Shown: positions 1 through 6,246 of the stretch, piece by piece | How positions within the stretch are numbered: the first letter of the stretch is position 1 | Layout: every line of letters begins with the position of its first letter | Assembly (NCBI GenBank): GCA_946620035.1 | Contig: CAMOMX010000092.1 | Span: 1-8,318, forward strand | DNA: 8,318 bases | Source of the DNA: CAG-791 sp003447895 | Lineage (GTDB): Bacteria; Bacillota; Clostridia; Lachnospirales; Lachnospiraceae | Direction: 5' to 3' | Notes under the pieces: generated by a model | The model's input: only the letters and a program-made list of their open reading frames with translations | What the model was told of the DNA's origin: nothing | The model's database searches: none | Program-made: the position numbers and the translations under genes

Positions 1-2
1 AC

Positions 3-74
3 GCAGAGAACGAGGCCAATGCAAAGGCTCACTATGCATACCTCGAGAAACTGGGTGCACTGTATAACGAGTAA
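3..74 (+). CDS. C-terminal end of an unidentified protein (5' truncated by window)
   Basis: One plus-strand frame is open from the window edge and closes at TAA 72-74. It gives 23 residues ending in LEKLGALYNE. The composition is Ala/Glu/Lys/Tyr-rich and helix-like, which looks like a genuine protein tail, while the other two frames give less protein-like sequence. I cannot assign a family from so short a tail. No hairpin with a T-run follows before the ferredoxin promoter at about 123, so its terminator is not visible. Some transcription could therefore read through into the ferredoxin gene. Confidence 0.5.
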   Translation, partial: AENEANAKAHYAYLEKLGALYNE

Positions 75-122
75 TCCTGTTGAAAAAAGAGTGATCCAAA
101 GAGGTTTACTTTTGTGAATCGC

Positions 123-151
123 TTGACGATTACCTGAAAAAACGATAATAT
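123..151 (+). promoter_or_regulatory. Candidate sigma-A promoter of the ferredoxin gene
   Basis: TTGACG at 123-128 is a near-consensus -35 box. It lies 17 bases before TAATAT at 146-151, a fair -10 box (GATAAT at 144-149 overlaps it as an alternative). Transcription would begin around 157-160, about 90 bases before the ferredoxin ATG. A short inverted repeat, AATCG-CTTGA-CGATT at 117-131, covers the -35 box. This is inferred from sequence only. Confidence 0.6.
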
Positions 152-160
152 AGGATTGTT

Positions 161-194
161 TCAAGGCACAGATGCGAGAGTATCTGTGCCTTGA
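161..194 (+). promoter_or_regulatory. Perfect 13-bp stem-loop at the 5' end of the ferredoxin leader
   Basis: TCAAGGCACAGAT at 161-173 is exactly complementary to ATCTGTGCCTTGA at 182-194, with the 8-base loop GCGAGAGT. No T-run follows, so it is not a terminator for the upstream gene. The predicted transcription start lies only a few bases upstream, which places the helix at or next to the RNA 5' end. In bacteria generally, 5'-terminal stem-loops protect mRNAs from ribonucleases that need an accessible 5' end, so a stabilising role for this short, abundant-protein mRNA is a reasonable inference. A protein or small-RNA binding site is also possible. The ribosome binding site (236-243) is about 40 bases downstream and is left free. 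Confidence 0.6.
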
Positions 195-250
195 ATGCAA
201 ATTAGGCCATTTAGGCTTAGCTAACTCATAATAAGAAAGGAGACACTATC

Positions 251-421
251 ATGGCACGTGTTATTAGTGATGCTTGTATCAGCTGCGGTTCCTGCGCTGC
301 ACAATGTCCCGTAGAGGCAATCGCTCAGGGCGATACCCAGTACGAGATCGACGCAGACGCTTGCATCGATTGTGGTGCTTGCGAGGCTCAGTGCCCTGTC
401 GGCGCTATCGCTGAGGCTTGA
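251..421 (+). CDS. 2[4Fe-4S] clostridial-type ferredoxin
   Basis: This is a small cytoplasmic electron carrier of 56 residues, the normal size for clostridial ferredoxins. It has two CxxCxxCxxxCP motifs. The first cysteines are C9, C12, C15 and C19, and the second set is C38, C41, C44 and C48. Each motif donates three cysteines to one cluster and the fourth to the other, giving the pseudo-twofold fold of the family. Both halves are near repeats (CISCGSC and CIDCGAC). The ATG follows AAAGGAGA (236-243) at about 8 bases, so the start is secure. The gene has its own promoter and terminator and is convergent with the ligase/ACT gene pair. Likely partners are ferredoxin-dependent 2-oxoacid oxidoreductases, hydrogenases or Rnf complexes, none of which is encoded here. 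A partner among the neighbouring arylacetate genes is only a guess. The family assignment is certain; the specific partner is unknown. Confidence 0.97.
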   Translation: MARVISDACISCGSCAAQCPVEAIAQGDTQYEIDADACIDCGACEAQCPVGAIAEA

Positions 422-439
422 GACCAATAAGAACAATAG

Positions 440-473
440 AAAAAGCCCGGAGCTGATGCTCCGGGCTTTTTTT
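440..473. terminator. Strong, probably bidirectional intrinsic terminator between convergent genes
   Basis: AAAAGCCCGGAGC (441-453) pairs perfectly with GCTCCGGGCTTTT (458-470) around the tetraloop TGAT. Seven Ts (467-473) follow on the plus strand, ending ferredoxin transcription 20-50 bases after its stop codon. Read on the minus strand, the same hairpin is followed by TTTTTC, so it can also end the operon whose last stop codon is at 540-538. No other hairpin with a T-run is visible between 474 and 537. Confidence 0.92.
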
Positions 474-537
474 ATAATGATTCGATATGTTGTTCGGCCT
501 TTGGGGCGCGGAATGTTGAATCGCTGCAATGCTTTCC

Positions 538-975
538 TTATTTGAACAGTTCTTCCATGTCCTCATGGCAGATCGGGCGGATCCCGTTCTCTGTCAGGAC
601 ACGGATCGCTCTGTCATTATCCGCGACGCGGAATACCATAAAGGCACTGTTCGCTTTTTTGGCAAGGAACGCGTAGGAGTACTCCAGATTGACCTGGTTG
701 TCCCCAAGAATATTGAGCATCCTGACCAGCGCGCCGGGCTTGTCCTCGATCTCTACAGCGATGACTTTGGTGATAGAGCAGACGTATCCCTCATCCTTGA
801 GGATCTGGATCGCGTCAAACGGGTTGTCCACGATGACCCGCACGATCCCGAAATCCTCGCTCTCCGCGAGCGAAAGTGCTCTCAGATCTACATTTCTCTT
901 TTCCAGGATCTTGGTAAATTCTGCCAGCGCTCCGGGTCTGTTTTCCAAAAATACGGAAATCTGTTTGACTGTCAT
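538..975 (-). CDS. Tandem ACT-domain protein
   Basis: This 145-residue protein is made of two ACT domains, roughly residues 3-68 and 71-140, with no catalytic domain. ACT domains bind small ligands, usually amino acids, and pair up to form the binding site. Each half begins with the typical strand-loop-helix signature: VFLENRPGALAEFTKIL near residue 8 and VEIEDKPGALVRMLNIL near residue 74. The Pro-Gly pair of each sits in the ligand loop. Stand-alone double ACT proteins are often encoded beside arylacetate-CoA ligases in anaerobes and are thought to sense aromatic amino acids or tune the ligase, but this is a genomic association and not a proven role. The ATG follows AGGAAGG closely. Only 18 bases separate it from the ligase stop codon, so the two are surely co-transcribed and this is the last gene of the operon. 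Confidence 0.9.
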   Translation of the reverse strand: MTVKQISVFLENRPGALAEFTKILEKRNVDLRALSLAESEDFGIVRVIVDNPFDAIQILKDEGYVCSITKVIAVEIEDKPGALVRMLNILGDNQVNLEYSYAFLAKKANSAFMVFRVADNDRAIRVLTENGIRPICHEDMEELFK

Positions 976-993
976 ACGCCCTTCCTTTCTCCT

Positions 994-2301
994 TTACCCC
1001 TTGTAAAGGTTCCTCTGATCTATGACTCTCTTCGCCTTTCCTTCACTTCTTGTGATCGACTTAGGCGCCACAAGCTTTACGACACAGTAGATGCCGAGCA
1101 TCGCCTTGAGCGCGGATACGAGCTGCTTCTCTCTGCCCGCCACTTCGGACAGGGAGTCGGAGAACATCTCGGGGGTCATCTCGACCTGAACCTCGATGCG
1201 GTCGCTGTTGTTCGCTCTCGTGACGATGATCTGATAGTTGGCCGGATAACCGCAGTTCATAAGGACGGTCTCGATCTGGGAAGGGAATACATTGACTCCC
1301 TTGACGATCAGCATGTCGTCGCTTCTGCCCATCGGCTTGGACATCCTGACATGGGTCCTTCCGCAGGAGCAGGGCTCGTCATAGAGGATCCCGATGTCCT
1401 TTGTGCGGTAGCGGATCAGCGGAAACGCCTCCTTCGTGAGGCTCGTGAACACGAGCTCGCCCTTCTCTCCGTGAGGGACCGGCTCACCGGTCTCGGGATT
1501 GATCGTCTCTACGATGAAGTGGTCCTCATTGACGTGCATTCCGTGCTGCGCGCTGCACTCGAAGGCCACGCCGGGGCCGGAGATCTCCGTGAGTCCGTAG
1601 ATATCATAGGCCTTGATGCCGAGTCCGTTCTCGATGTCCCTCCGCATCTCTTCCGTCCACGCCTCCGCGCCGAAGATGCCGGCTTTGAGCTTAATCCGGT
1701 TTCTGAGCCCGCGCTCGTTGACCGATTCCGCAAGATAGGCCGCGTAGGAGGGCGTACAGCAGAGAACCGTCGTCCCCAGGTCCGTCATAAACTGGAGCTG
1801 CCTGTCTGTATTTCCCGAGGACATGGGGAGCGTCAGGCTTCCCAGTTTGTGAGAGCCGCCGTGAAGGCCCGCGCCTCCGGTAAACAGGCCATAGCCATAG
1901 CACACCTGCACGACGTCCTCTTTCGTCGCCCCTGCCGCCGCAAGAGCCCTTGCGCAGCACTCCTCCCACAGGTCCACATCGTGCTGCGTGTAGAAGGCAA
2001 CCACTCTTCTTCCGGTCGTTCCGCTCGTGGAGTGGATCCTCACGCAGTCGGACAGAGGCGCCGCCATCAGTCCGTAGGGATACTGGTCCCTGAGGTCATC
2101 CTTGGTGAGTGTCGGAAGAAGGTGCAGGTCTTCTATTCCGTGAATGTCCTCGGGACGGACTCCCTTCTCCTCCATCTTCTTCCTGTAATAGGGAACATTG
2201 TTGTAAACTCTCTCTACCTGTCTGACAAGCCTTTCATTCTGCCAGGCTGTGATCTGTTCCCGCGAGGCACATTCCACCTCCGGGTTAAAATAGTGTTCCA
2301 T
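994..2301 (-). CDS. paaK: Phenylacetate/arylacetate-CoA ligase (PaaK family)
   Basis: This adenylate-forming enzyme activates an arylacetate with ATP to an acyl-AMP and then forms the CoA thioester, in the cytoplasm. With the chosen start it has 435 residues, the usual PaaK length. Visible motifs are the phosphate-binding loop STSGTTGR (91-98), YDIYGLTE (232-239), the hinge region GRSDDMLIVKGVNVFP (325-340) and the C-terminal SEGKAKRV (419-426) carrying the catalytic-lysine motif. Cysteines near 311-313 (CSCGR) match a common family pattern. A longer frame opens at a TTG (2325) without a Shine-Dalgarno sequence. The ATG at 2301 sits 9 bases after AGGAG (2315-2311), so I prefer it. It lies 39 bases downstream of dnaB with no terminator between, and just before the ACT gene. 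In amino-acid-fermenting anaerobes such ligases often accompany indolepyruvate:ferredoxin oxidoreductase, which is not in this window. Substrate choice (phenyl-, hydroxyphenyl- or indole-acetate) cannot be read from sequence. Confidence 0.93.
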   Translation of the reverse strand: MEHYFNPEVECASREQITAWQNERLVRQVERVYNNVPYYRKKMEEKGVRPEDIHGIEDLHLLPTLTKDDLRDQYPYGLMAAPLSDCVRIHSTSGTTGRRVVAFYTQHDVDLWEECCARALAAAGATKEDVVQVCYGYGLFTGGAGLHGGSHKLGSLTLPMSSGNTDRQLQFMTDLGTTVLCCTPSYAAYLAESVNERGLRNRIKLKAGIFGAEAWTEEMRRDIENGLGIKAYDIYGLTEISGPGVAFECSAQHGMHVNEDHFIVETINPETGEPVPHGEKGELVFTSLTKEAFPLIRYRTKDIGILYDEPCSCGRTHVRMSKPMGRSDDMLIVKGVNVFPSQIETVLMNCGYPANYQIIVTRANNSDRIEVQVEMTPEMFSDSLSEVAGREKQLVSALKAMLGIYCVVKLVAPKSITRSEGKAKRVIDQRNLYKG

Positions 2302-2340
2302 CTGTGTGCTCTCCTTCTCATGCAAAAATCAGATGCCTTA

Positions 2341-3675
2341 TCAGCGCTCCAGATTGGCAAATTTTGTAAGCGACGCGTTCCAGCTCAGTTCCACTGTGCC
2401 GATCGGGCCGTTTCTCTGTTTGGCTATGATTACTTCGGCAACTCCCTTTTTGACCGAGTCCTGGTTGTAATAGTCATCTCTGTAGATGAACATGACCACG
2501 TCCGCGTCCTGCTCGATCGCGCCGGACTCACGCAGGTCCGACAGCATGGGCCGGTGATCCGCGCGGGATTCCACAGCTCGGGAGAGCTGCGAAAGGGAGA
2601 CGACCGGCACATTCAGTTCCCTGGCAAGCGCCTTCAGGGAGCGCGAGATATCCGAGATCTCCTGCTGCCTGGACTCATTGCCTCTTCCGATTCCGCTCAT
2701 CAGCTGCAGGTAGTCGATCATGATCATCTCAAGGCCGAATTCCATCTTGTATTTGCGGCATTTGGAGCGCATCTCCTGCACCGAGATGGCCGGCGTATCG
2801 TCGATGATCAGTTTGCTCTCTCCGATGAGGCCCGCGCTCTCGATCAGGTCCGCCCACTCCTGCTCGCTCATATCGCCCGTCCGGATCTTCTGGGAGTCCA
2901 CGTGGGACTCCATGGCAAACAGACGGTTTGTCAGCTGCTCCTTGGACATTTCCAGGGAGAAAATAGCGACGCACCGGTTCTCTTTGAGGACCGCGTACTG
3001 CGCGATATTGAGGGCCAGCGCCGTCTTTCCCATAGAGGGCCTTGCCGCGATCAGGATGAAGTCCGACGGCTGAAATCCCGCCGTGCGGCTGTCCAGGTCC
3101 GTGAAGCCCGTGGAGATCCCGGTGACGTTTCCCTTGATATGGCTTGCGTACTCGATCTTGTCCATCGCATTGAGGACGATCTGCCGGATCGGAACGAAAT
3201 CGCCTGTCTGGCGCTTCTGGGAGATCTCGAAGATCTTCTTCTCCGCCTGGTTCATGATGTCCGCGATGTCTTCCTTCTGGTTGTAGCAGGCTCCCGCGAT
3301 CTCCTCGTTGGCACGGATCATCTTCCTGAGAAGCGACTTCTCAGCCACCAGCTCAGCGTAAGACTTGATATTGGCGGAGGTGGGCACCTGCGCGATAAGA
3401 TCCATGATCAGGCCTGTGCTGTACACTTCCGGCGGCAGATTTTTCTCTTTGAGCCGCGCCTGGAGCGTCACAGGATCCACTGCCATGCCTTTCCGGTGCA
3501 TCTCAGTGATCGCCGTAAAGAGCACGCCGTACTGGCGGGCATAGAAATCCTCCTCCGTGAGGATCTCTGAGGCCGCCTCAATCGCTTCCTCGTCCATCAG
3601 CATCGCGCCGATGACCGATTGCTCCGCTTCTAAACTGTGGGGCATTACCCGCCCGCGAACTTCTTCCTCTGCCAT
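2341..3675 (-). CDS. dnaB: Replicative DNA helicase DnaB (DnaC in Bacillus naming)
   Basis: This is the hexameric ATP-dependent helicase that unwinds DNA ahead of the replication fork and recruits primase. It has 444 residues, standard for the family. The N-terminal helical domain starts at MPHSLEAEQSVIGAML (about 11-26) and runs to about 115. A linker region follows, and the RecA-like motor fills about 180-440. Walker A is ARPSMGKT (211-218), Walker B is MIMIDYLQL (317-325, Asp321), SLSQLSRAVE (360-369) is the conserved DNA-loop region, and KQRNGPIG (419-426) carries the expected arginine finger. No intein interrupts the Walker A or other motor motifs, which are common intein sites in DnaB. 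The ATG is preceded by TAAGGAA, whose TAA is the stop codon of rplI, so translation is tightly coupled to L9. The gene order gdpP-rplI-dnaB is conserved in Firmicutes. Confidence 0.97.
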   Translation of the reverse strand: MAEEEVRGRVMPHSLEAEQSVIGAMLMDEEAIEAASEILTEEDFYARQYGVLFTAITEMHRKGMAVDPVTLQARLKEKNLPPEVYSTGLIMDLIAQVPTSANIKSYAELVAEKSLLRKMIRANEEIAGACYNQKEDIADIMNQAEKKIFEISQKRQTGDFVPIRQIVLNAMDKIEYASHIKGNVTGISTGFTDLDSRTAGFQPSDFILIAARPSMGKTALALNIAQYAVLKENRCVAIFSLEMSKEQLTNRLFAMESHVDSQKIRTGDMSEQEWADLIESAGLIGESKLIIDDTPAISVQEMRSKCRKYKMEFGLEMIMIDYLQLMSGIGRGNESRQQEISDISRSLKALARELNVPVVSLSQLSRAVESRADHRPMLSDLRESGAIEQDADVVMFIYRDDYYNQDSVKKGVAEVIIAKQRNGPIGTVELSWNASLTKFANLER

Positions 3676-3684
3676 CTGCGTTCC

Positions 3685-4131
3685 TTACGCTTCCTGTACT
3701 ACGACATTCAGTTTGCCTGTCACCTGTGTGTGGAGCTTGATCGGAACTTCGAAATTTCCGAAGGACTTAATGGGCTCTGCGACCTGGATCTTCTTCTTGT
3801 CGAGGTCCAGACCGTGCTGTTCTTTGGCCGCCGCCGCGATCTCCTTGGCGGAGATGGAGCCGAATACTTTACCATTCTCGCCGGCTTTCATCTTGACAAC
3901 GATCTTCAGCGCGGCGAGCTTCTCCGCAGCTGCCTTCGCGTCCGCAAGCTTCTGCGCCGCCACCTTTTCCTCGTGCGCCTTCTGGAGCTTGAGCTCGTTC
4001 TTATTCTTCTCATTGGCCTCTACGCCGAGCTTTTTGGGGATCACATAGTTGCGCGCGTAGCCGTCGCTCACCTTGACTGTCTCGCCCTTTTTACCAAGTG
4101 ATTTGACATCCTGTAATAAAATAACCTGCAT
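3685..4131 (-). CDS. rplI: 50S ribosomal protein L9
   Basis: L9 binds 23S rRNA near the base of the L1 stalk and reaches out from the large subunit. It helps maintain the reading frame. This 148-residue protein has the family's layout. The N-terminal rRNA-binding domain (1 to about 47) begins MQVILLQDVKSLGKKGE and includes the signature DGYARNYVIPKKLGVEA (23-39). A long, highly charged Lys/Glu/Ala connecting helix spans about 41-75, and a C-terminal domain starts near residue 78. The ATG has AAGGAG about 9 bases upstream. It lies between gdpP (57-base gap) and dnaB (9-base gap), the usual Firmicutes neighbours. Confidence 0.97.
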   Translation of the reverse strand: MQVILLQDVKSLGKKGETVKVSDGYARNYVIPKKLGVEANEKNKNELKLQKAHEEKVAAQKLADAKAAAEKLAALKIVVKMKAGENGKVFGSISAKEIAAAAKEQHGLDLDKKKIQVAEPIKSFGNFEVPIKLHTQVTGKLNVVVQEA

Positions 4132-4155
4132 TGTACTGCTCCTTCCGTTTTACTG

Positions 4156-4169
4156 AGCGCTCCCGCGCT
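4156..4169 (-). promoter_or_regulatory. Small GNRA-loop hairpin upstream of rplI
   Basis: On the minus strand, AGCGC and GCGCT form a 5-bp G+C-rich stem closed by a GGGA loop, which fits the stable GNRA tetraloop class. With one bulged A the stem can extend by two more pairs. It lies in the 57-base gap between gdpP and rplI, ahead of the rplI ribosome binding site. No T-run follows, so it is not a terminator. It could be an RNA-processing barrier or a mild translational element, or simply chance. Confidence 0.35.
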
Positions 4170-4188
4170 TCATTGATCCGGCTGCGGG

Positions 4189-6237
4189 TCACCCCAGATC
4201 GCCGGTTTCTGTCATTGAACTGATCGTCGTTTTCAGTGTCTGTATCGCTTCCTCGACGGATACGTCCACGAGCTGGCAGCCCGCGATATTGAGGTGTCCG
4301 CCGCCTCCCATTTTCTCCATGATGAGCTGGACGTTGACCTCGTCGATGGAACGCGCGCTGATGAATATTTTGCCCTGGTAGCGTGTCAGGACGAAGCTTG
4401 CCCTGACGCCCTTGATATCCAGAAGGTCGTTTGCCGCCTGCGCTCCCACGACCGTGGGGCTCTGAAGTCCCTCTCCGTCGCACTCGGAGATCGCGTACAC
4501 ATCCATGAAGATCTGGGCATGGGAGACCGCGTCTGCCTTGGCCCTGTAGGATGTGACATCCTCCCGAAAGAGCTTTCTGACCCGCGTGACGTCCGCGCCG
4601 CATCTTCGAAGGAAAGCCGCCGCCTCGAAGGTACGGACGCCTGTCCTGTTCGTAAAGTTGTTGGTGTCCACTACGATTCCGCCGTAAATGGCGTCCGCTT
4701 CCTCGGGCCTTACCTTGATGTTCTCTCCCGTGTACTGCACGATCTCCGAGACCATCTCGCACGCCGAGGAGGCATAGGGCTCCACATAGGAGAGCGTTGC
4801 GTTCTCGATCACTTCCTTGCCCTGTCTGTGATGGTCCAGGACGACGATGGATTTACACATCTTGAGAAGTTCCGGGCACTCCGTTAGGCTCGGCTTATTC
4901 GTGTCCACGACCACGAGGACTGAATTGTCTGTGACAGCCTCGATCGCGTGAGCGCTGTCGATGATCATGTCCTTCGGGTAATTCTCGTTCTTATCAAAGA
5001 GTGAGAGGACCTGCCTCAGAGAGATCGTCCTCTCATTGATCACAATGTGCGCCTTTCGGTTCAGCGTCTTCGCGATCCTGTAAATACCCAGGGCAGCGCC
5101 GAAGCTGTCCGGATCTCCCAGCTTATGGCCCATGATAAAGACGGTATCCCGGACATTGAGGATCTCCTTGAGGGCCTGCGCCTTGACTCTTGCCTTTACG
5201 CGGGTGCTCTTCTCCACCTGGCGGCTCTTTCCGCCGTAGTAGGTGACGTTGTCCGCGTTCTTGACAACCGCCTGGTCGCCGCCGCGCCCGAGCGCGAGGT
5301 CCACCGCGTTTCTGGCAAACTCATAGTTCTGGGCATAGGAGAGACCGTCCAGGCCGACACCGATGCTGAGGGTGATGGCCATCTCATTTCCGATCTTCAC
5401 TCTTTTGGCATCCTCAAGGAGGTCGAAGTGGTCCTCCTCCAGCTGATGAAGGGCCTTCTTTCGCATGACGATCAGGTACTTGTCCTTTTCCATCTTGCTG
5501 CAGATGCCGTCGATGGCGGAAATGTACCGGGTGACCGTACGGTCGATCAGGCCGACCAGAAGTGACTTTCTGACGTCCTCGAGCGTATCCACGGCCTCCT
5601 CGTAATTGTCGATGTAGATAAATCCGATGACCATGCTCTGGTCGTCAACTTCCTGGATGGCAAGGCGGGCCGCCGTATTGTCGACCAGGAACAGGGAGTA
5701 GAGCTCACCCTTCCCCGCTTTTTCATCCAACATCGTGTTGGACGGGAGAAGGTCCATCACGGGCAGCCGCCGGAGGTTTGCCAGGTAGCTCACGCCCTCC
5801 AGCTCCACCTGGAAGCGGACCTCCTTGTTGTCCTTCGGAAAGCTCTCTCTTCGGATCGTCGGAAAGACGGTGGTAATGGAGCGGCGATAGTCCGAGTCCT
5901 TGTGGGCCGCGGCGCCGAACGCCTGATTGAACCACATGATCTTTCCCGTCTCGTCCAAAAGTGCGTAGGGGGCATCAAAGTTTCTGAGGAGTTCTCCCTC
6001 AACCTGCCCGTAAGAGGTGGCAAAACCCACCATCTCCCTTCGCAGTATCGCGCTGTTGTTAAAGTACATGTACAGCGTAAAGATAAAATAGATCACAAGA
6101 AAAACTGTCAGGATCACACCGACAGGCCAGTAGATAAAGTACACCAGCACCGTGATCCCCGCAAGGAACATACCCAAAAGGAGCGGGATCCTGAAAAAAG
6201 CACTCAGTTTTTTCTTACGTCTCTCCTGAACACTCAT
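4189..6237 (-). CDS. gdpP: Cyclic-di-AMP phosphodiesterase GdpP (YybT family)
   Basis: This membrane-anchored enzyme hydrolyses c-di-AMP to pApA, lowering the second messenger that controls potassium and osmolyte balance and cell-wall homeostasis. Two membrane helices lie at about 13-35 and 38-58. A PAS-like domain (about 75-155) follows, then a degenerate GGDEF domain (about 175-335) in which the GGDEF position reads KMEKDKY, as expected for a non-cyclase version. The DHH/DHHA1 catalytic unit is complete: GHKLGDPDSFG (370-380, His371, Asp375, Asp377), VVVDTN (442-447, Asp445), DHH (468-470), VVDTNNF (522-528, Asp524) and GGGGH (644-648). All metal ligands are therefore present, so it should be active. 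At 682 residues it is slightly longer than the roughly 660 of Bacillus. The ATG follows GAGGATT, which overlaps the TGA of the upstream LicD gene (9-base gap), so the two are translationally linked. Confidence 0.95.
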   Translation of the reverse strand: MSVQERRKKKLSAFFRIPLLLGMFLAGITVLVYFIYWPVGVILTVFLVIYFIFTLYMYFNNSAILRREMVGFATSYGQVEGELLRNFDAPYALLDETGKIMWFNQAFGAAAHKDSDYRRSITTVFPTIRRESFPKDNKEVRFQVELEGVSYLANLRRLPVMDLLPSNTMLDEKAGKGELYSLFLVDNTAARLAIQEVDDQSMVIGFIYIDNYEEAVDTLEDVRKSLLVGLIDRTVTRYISAIDGICSKMEKDKYLIVMRKKALHQLEEDHFDLLEDAKRVKIGNEMAITLSIGVGLDGLSYAQNYEFARNAVDLALGRGGDQAVVKNADNVTYYGGKSRQVEKSTRVKARVKAQALKEILNVRDTVFIMGHKLGDPDSFGAALGIYRIAKTLNRKAHIVINERTISLRQVLSLFDKNENYPKDMIIDSAHAIEAVTDNSVLVVVDTNKPSLTECPELLKMCKSIVVLDHHRQGKEVIENATLSYVEPYASSACEMVSEIVQYTGENIKVRPEEADAIYGGIVVDTNNFTNRTGVRTFEAAAFLRRCGADVTRVRKLFREDVTSYRAKADAVSHAQIFMDVYAISECDGEGLQSPTVVGAQAANDLLDIKGVRASFVLTRYQGKIFISARSIDEVNVQLIMEKMGGGGHLNIAGCQLVDVSVEEAIQTLKTTISSMTETGDLG

Positions 6238-6246
6238 AGTTAATCC

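Noticed and set aside
221..529. A 102-codon minus-strand frame opposite the ferredoxin gene
   Set aside because: It overlaps the well-supported ferredoxin gene completely and runs through the terminator hairpin. Its sequence is low-complexity Ser/Leu-rich with no family resemblance.
2302..2340. Longer ligase start at the TTG at 2325
   Set aside because: It has no well-spaced ribosome binding site, whereas the ATG at 2301 follows AGGAG at 9 bases and gives the usual family length.
529..3570. A 1013-codon open frame on the plus strand, antisense to the ACT, ligase and dnaB genes
   Set aside because: It runs opposite three clear conserved genes, its translation is rich in His, Arg, Leu and Asp with no recognisable domain, and it crosses gene boundaries. 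It is explained by the codon use of the minus-strand genes leaving few stops in this frame.
4091..4762. A 223-codon minus-strand frame inside gdpP
   Set aside because: It lies in another frame of the conserved DHH/DHHA1 coding region, its translation is Arg/Gly-rich shadow sequence, and it extends into the start of rplI.
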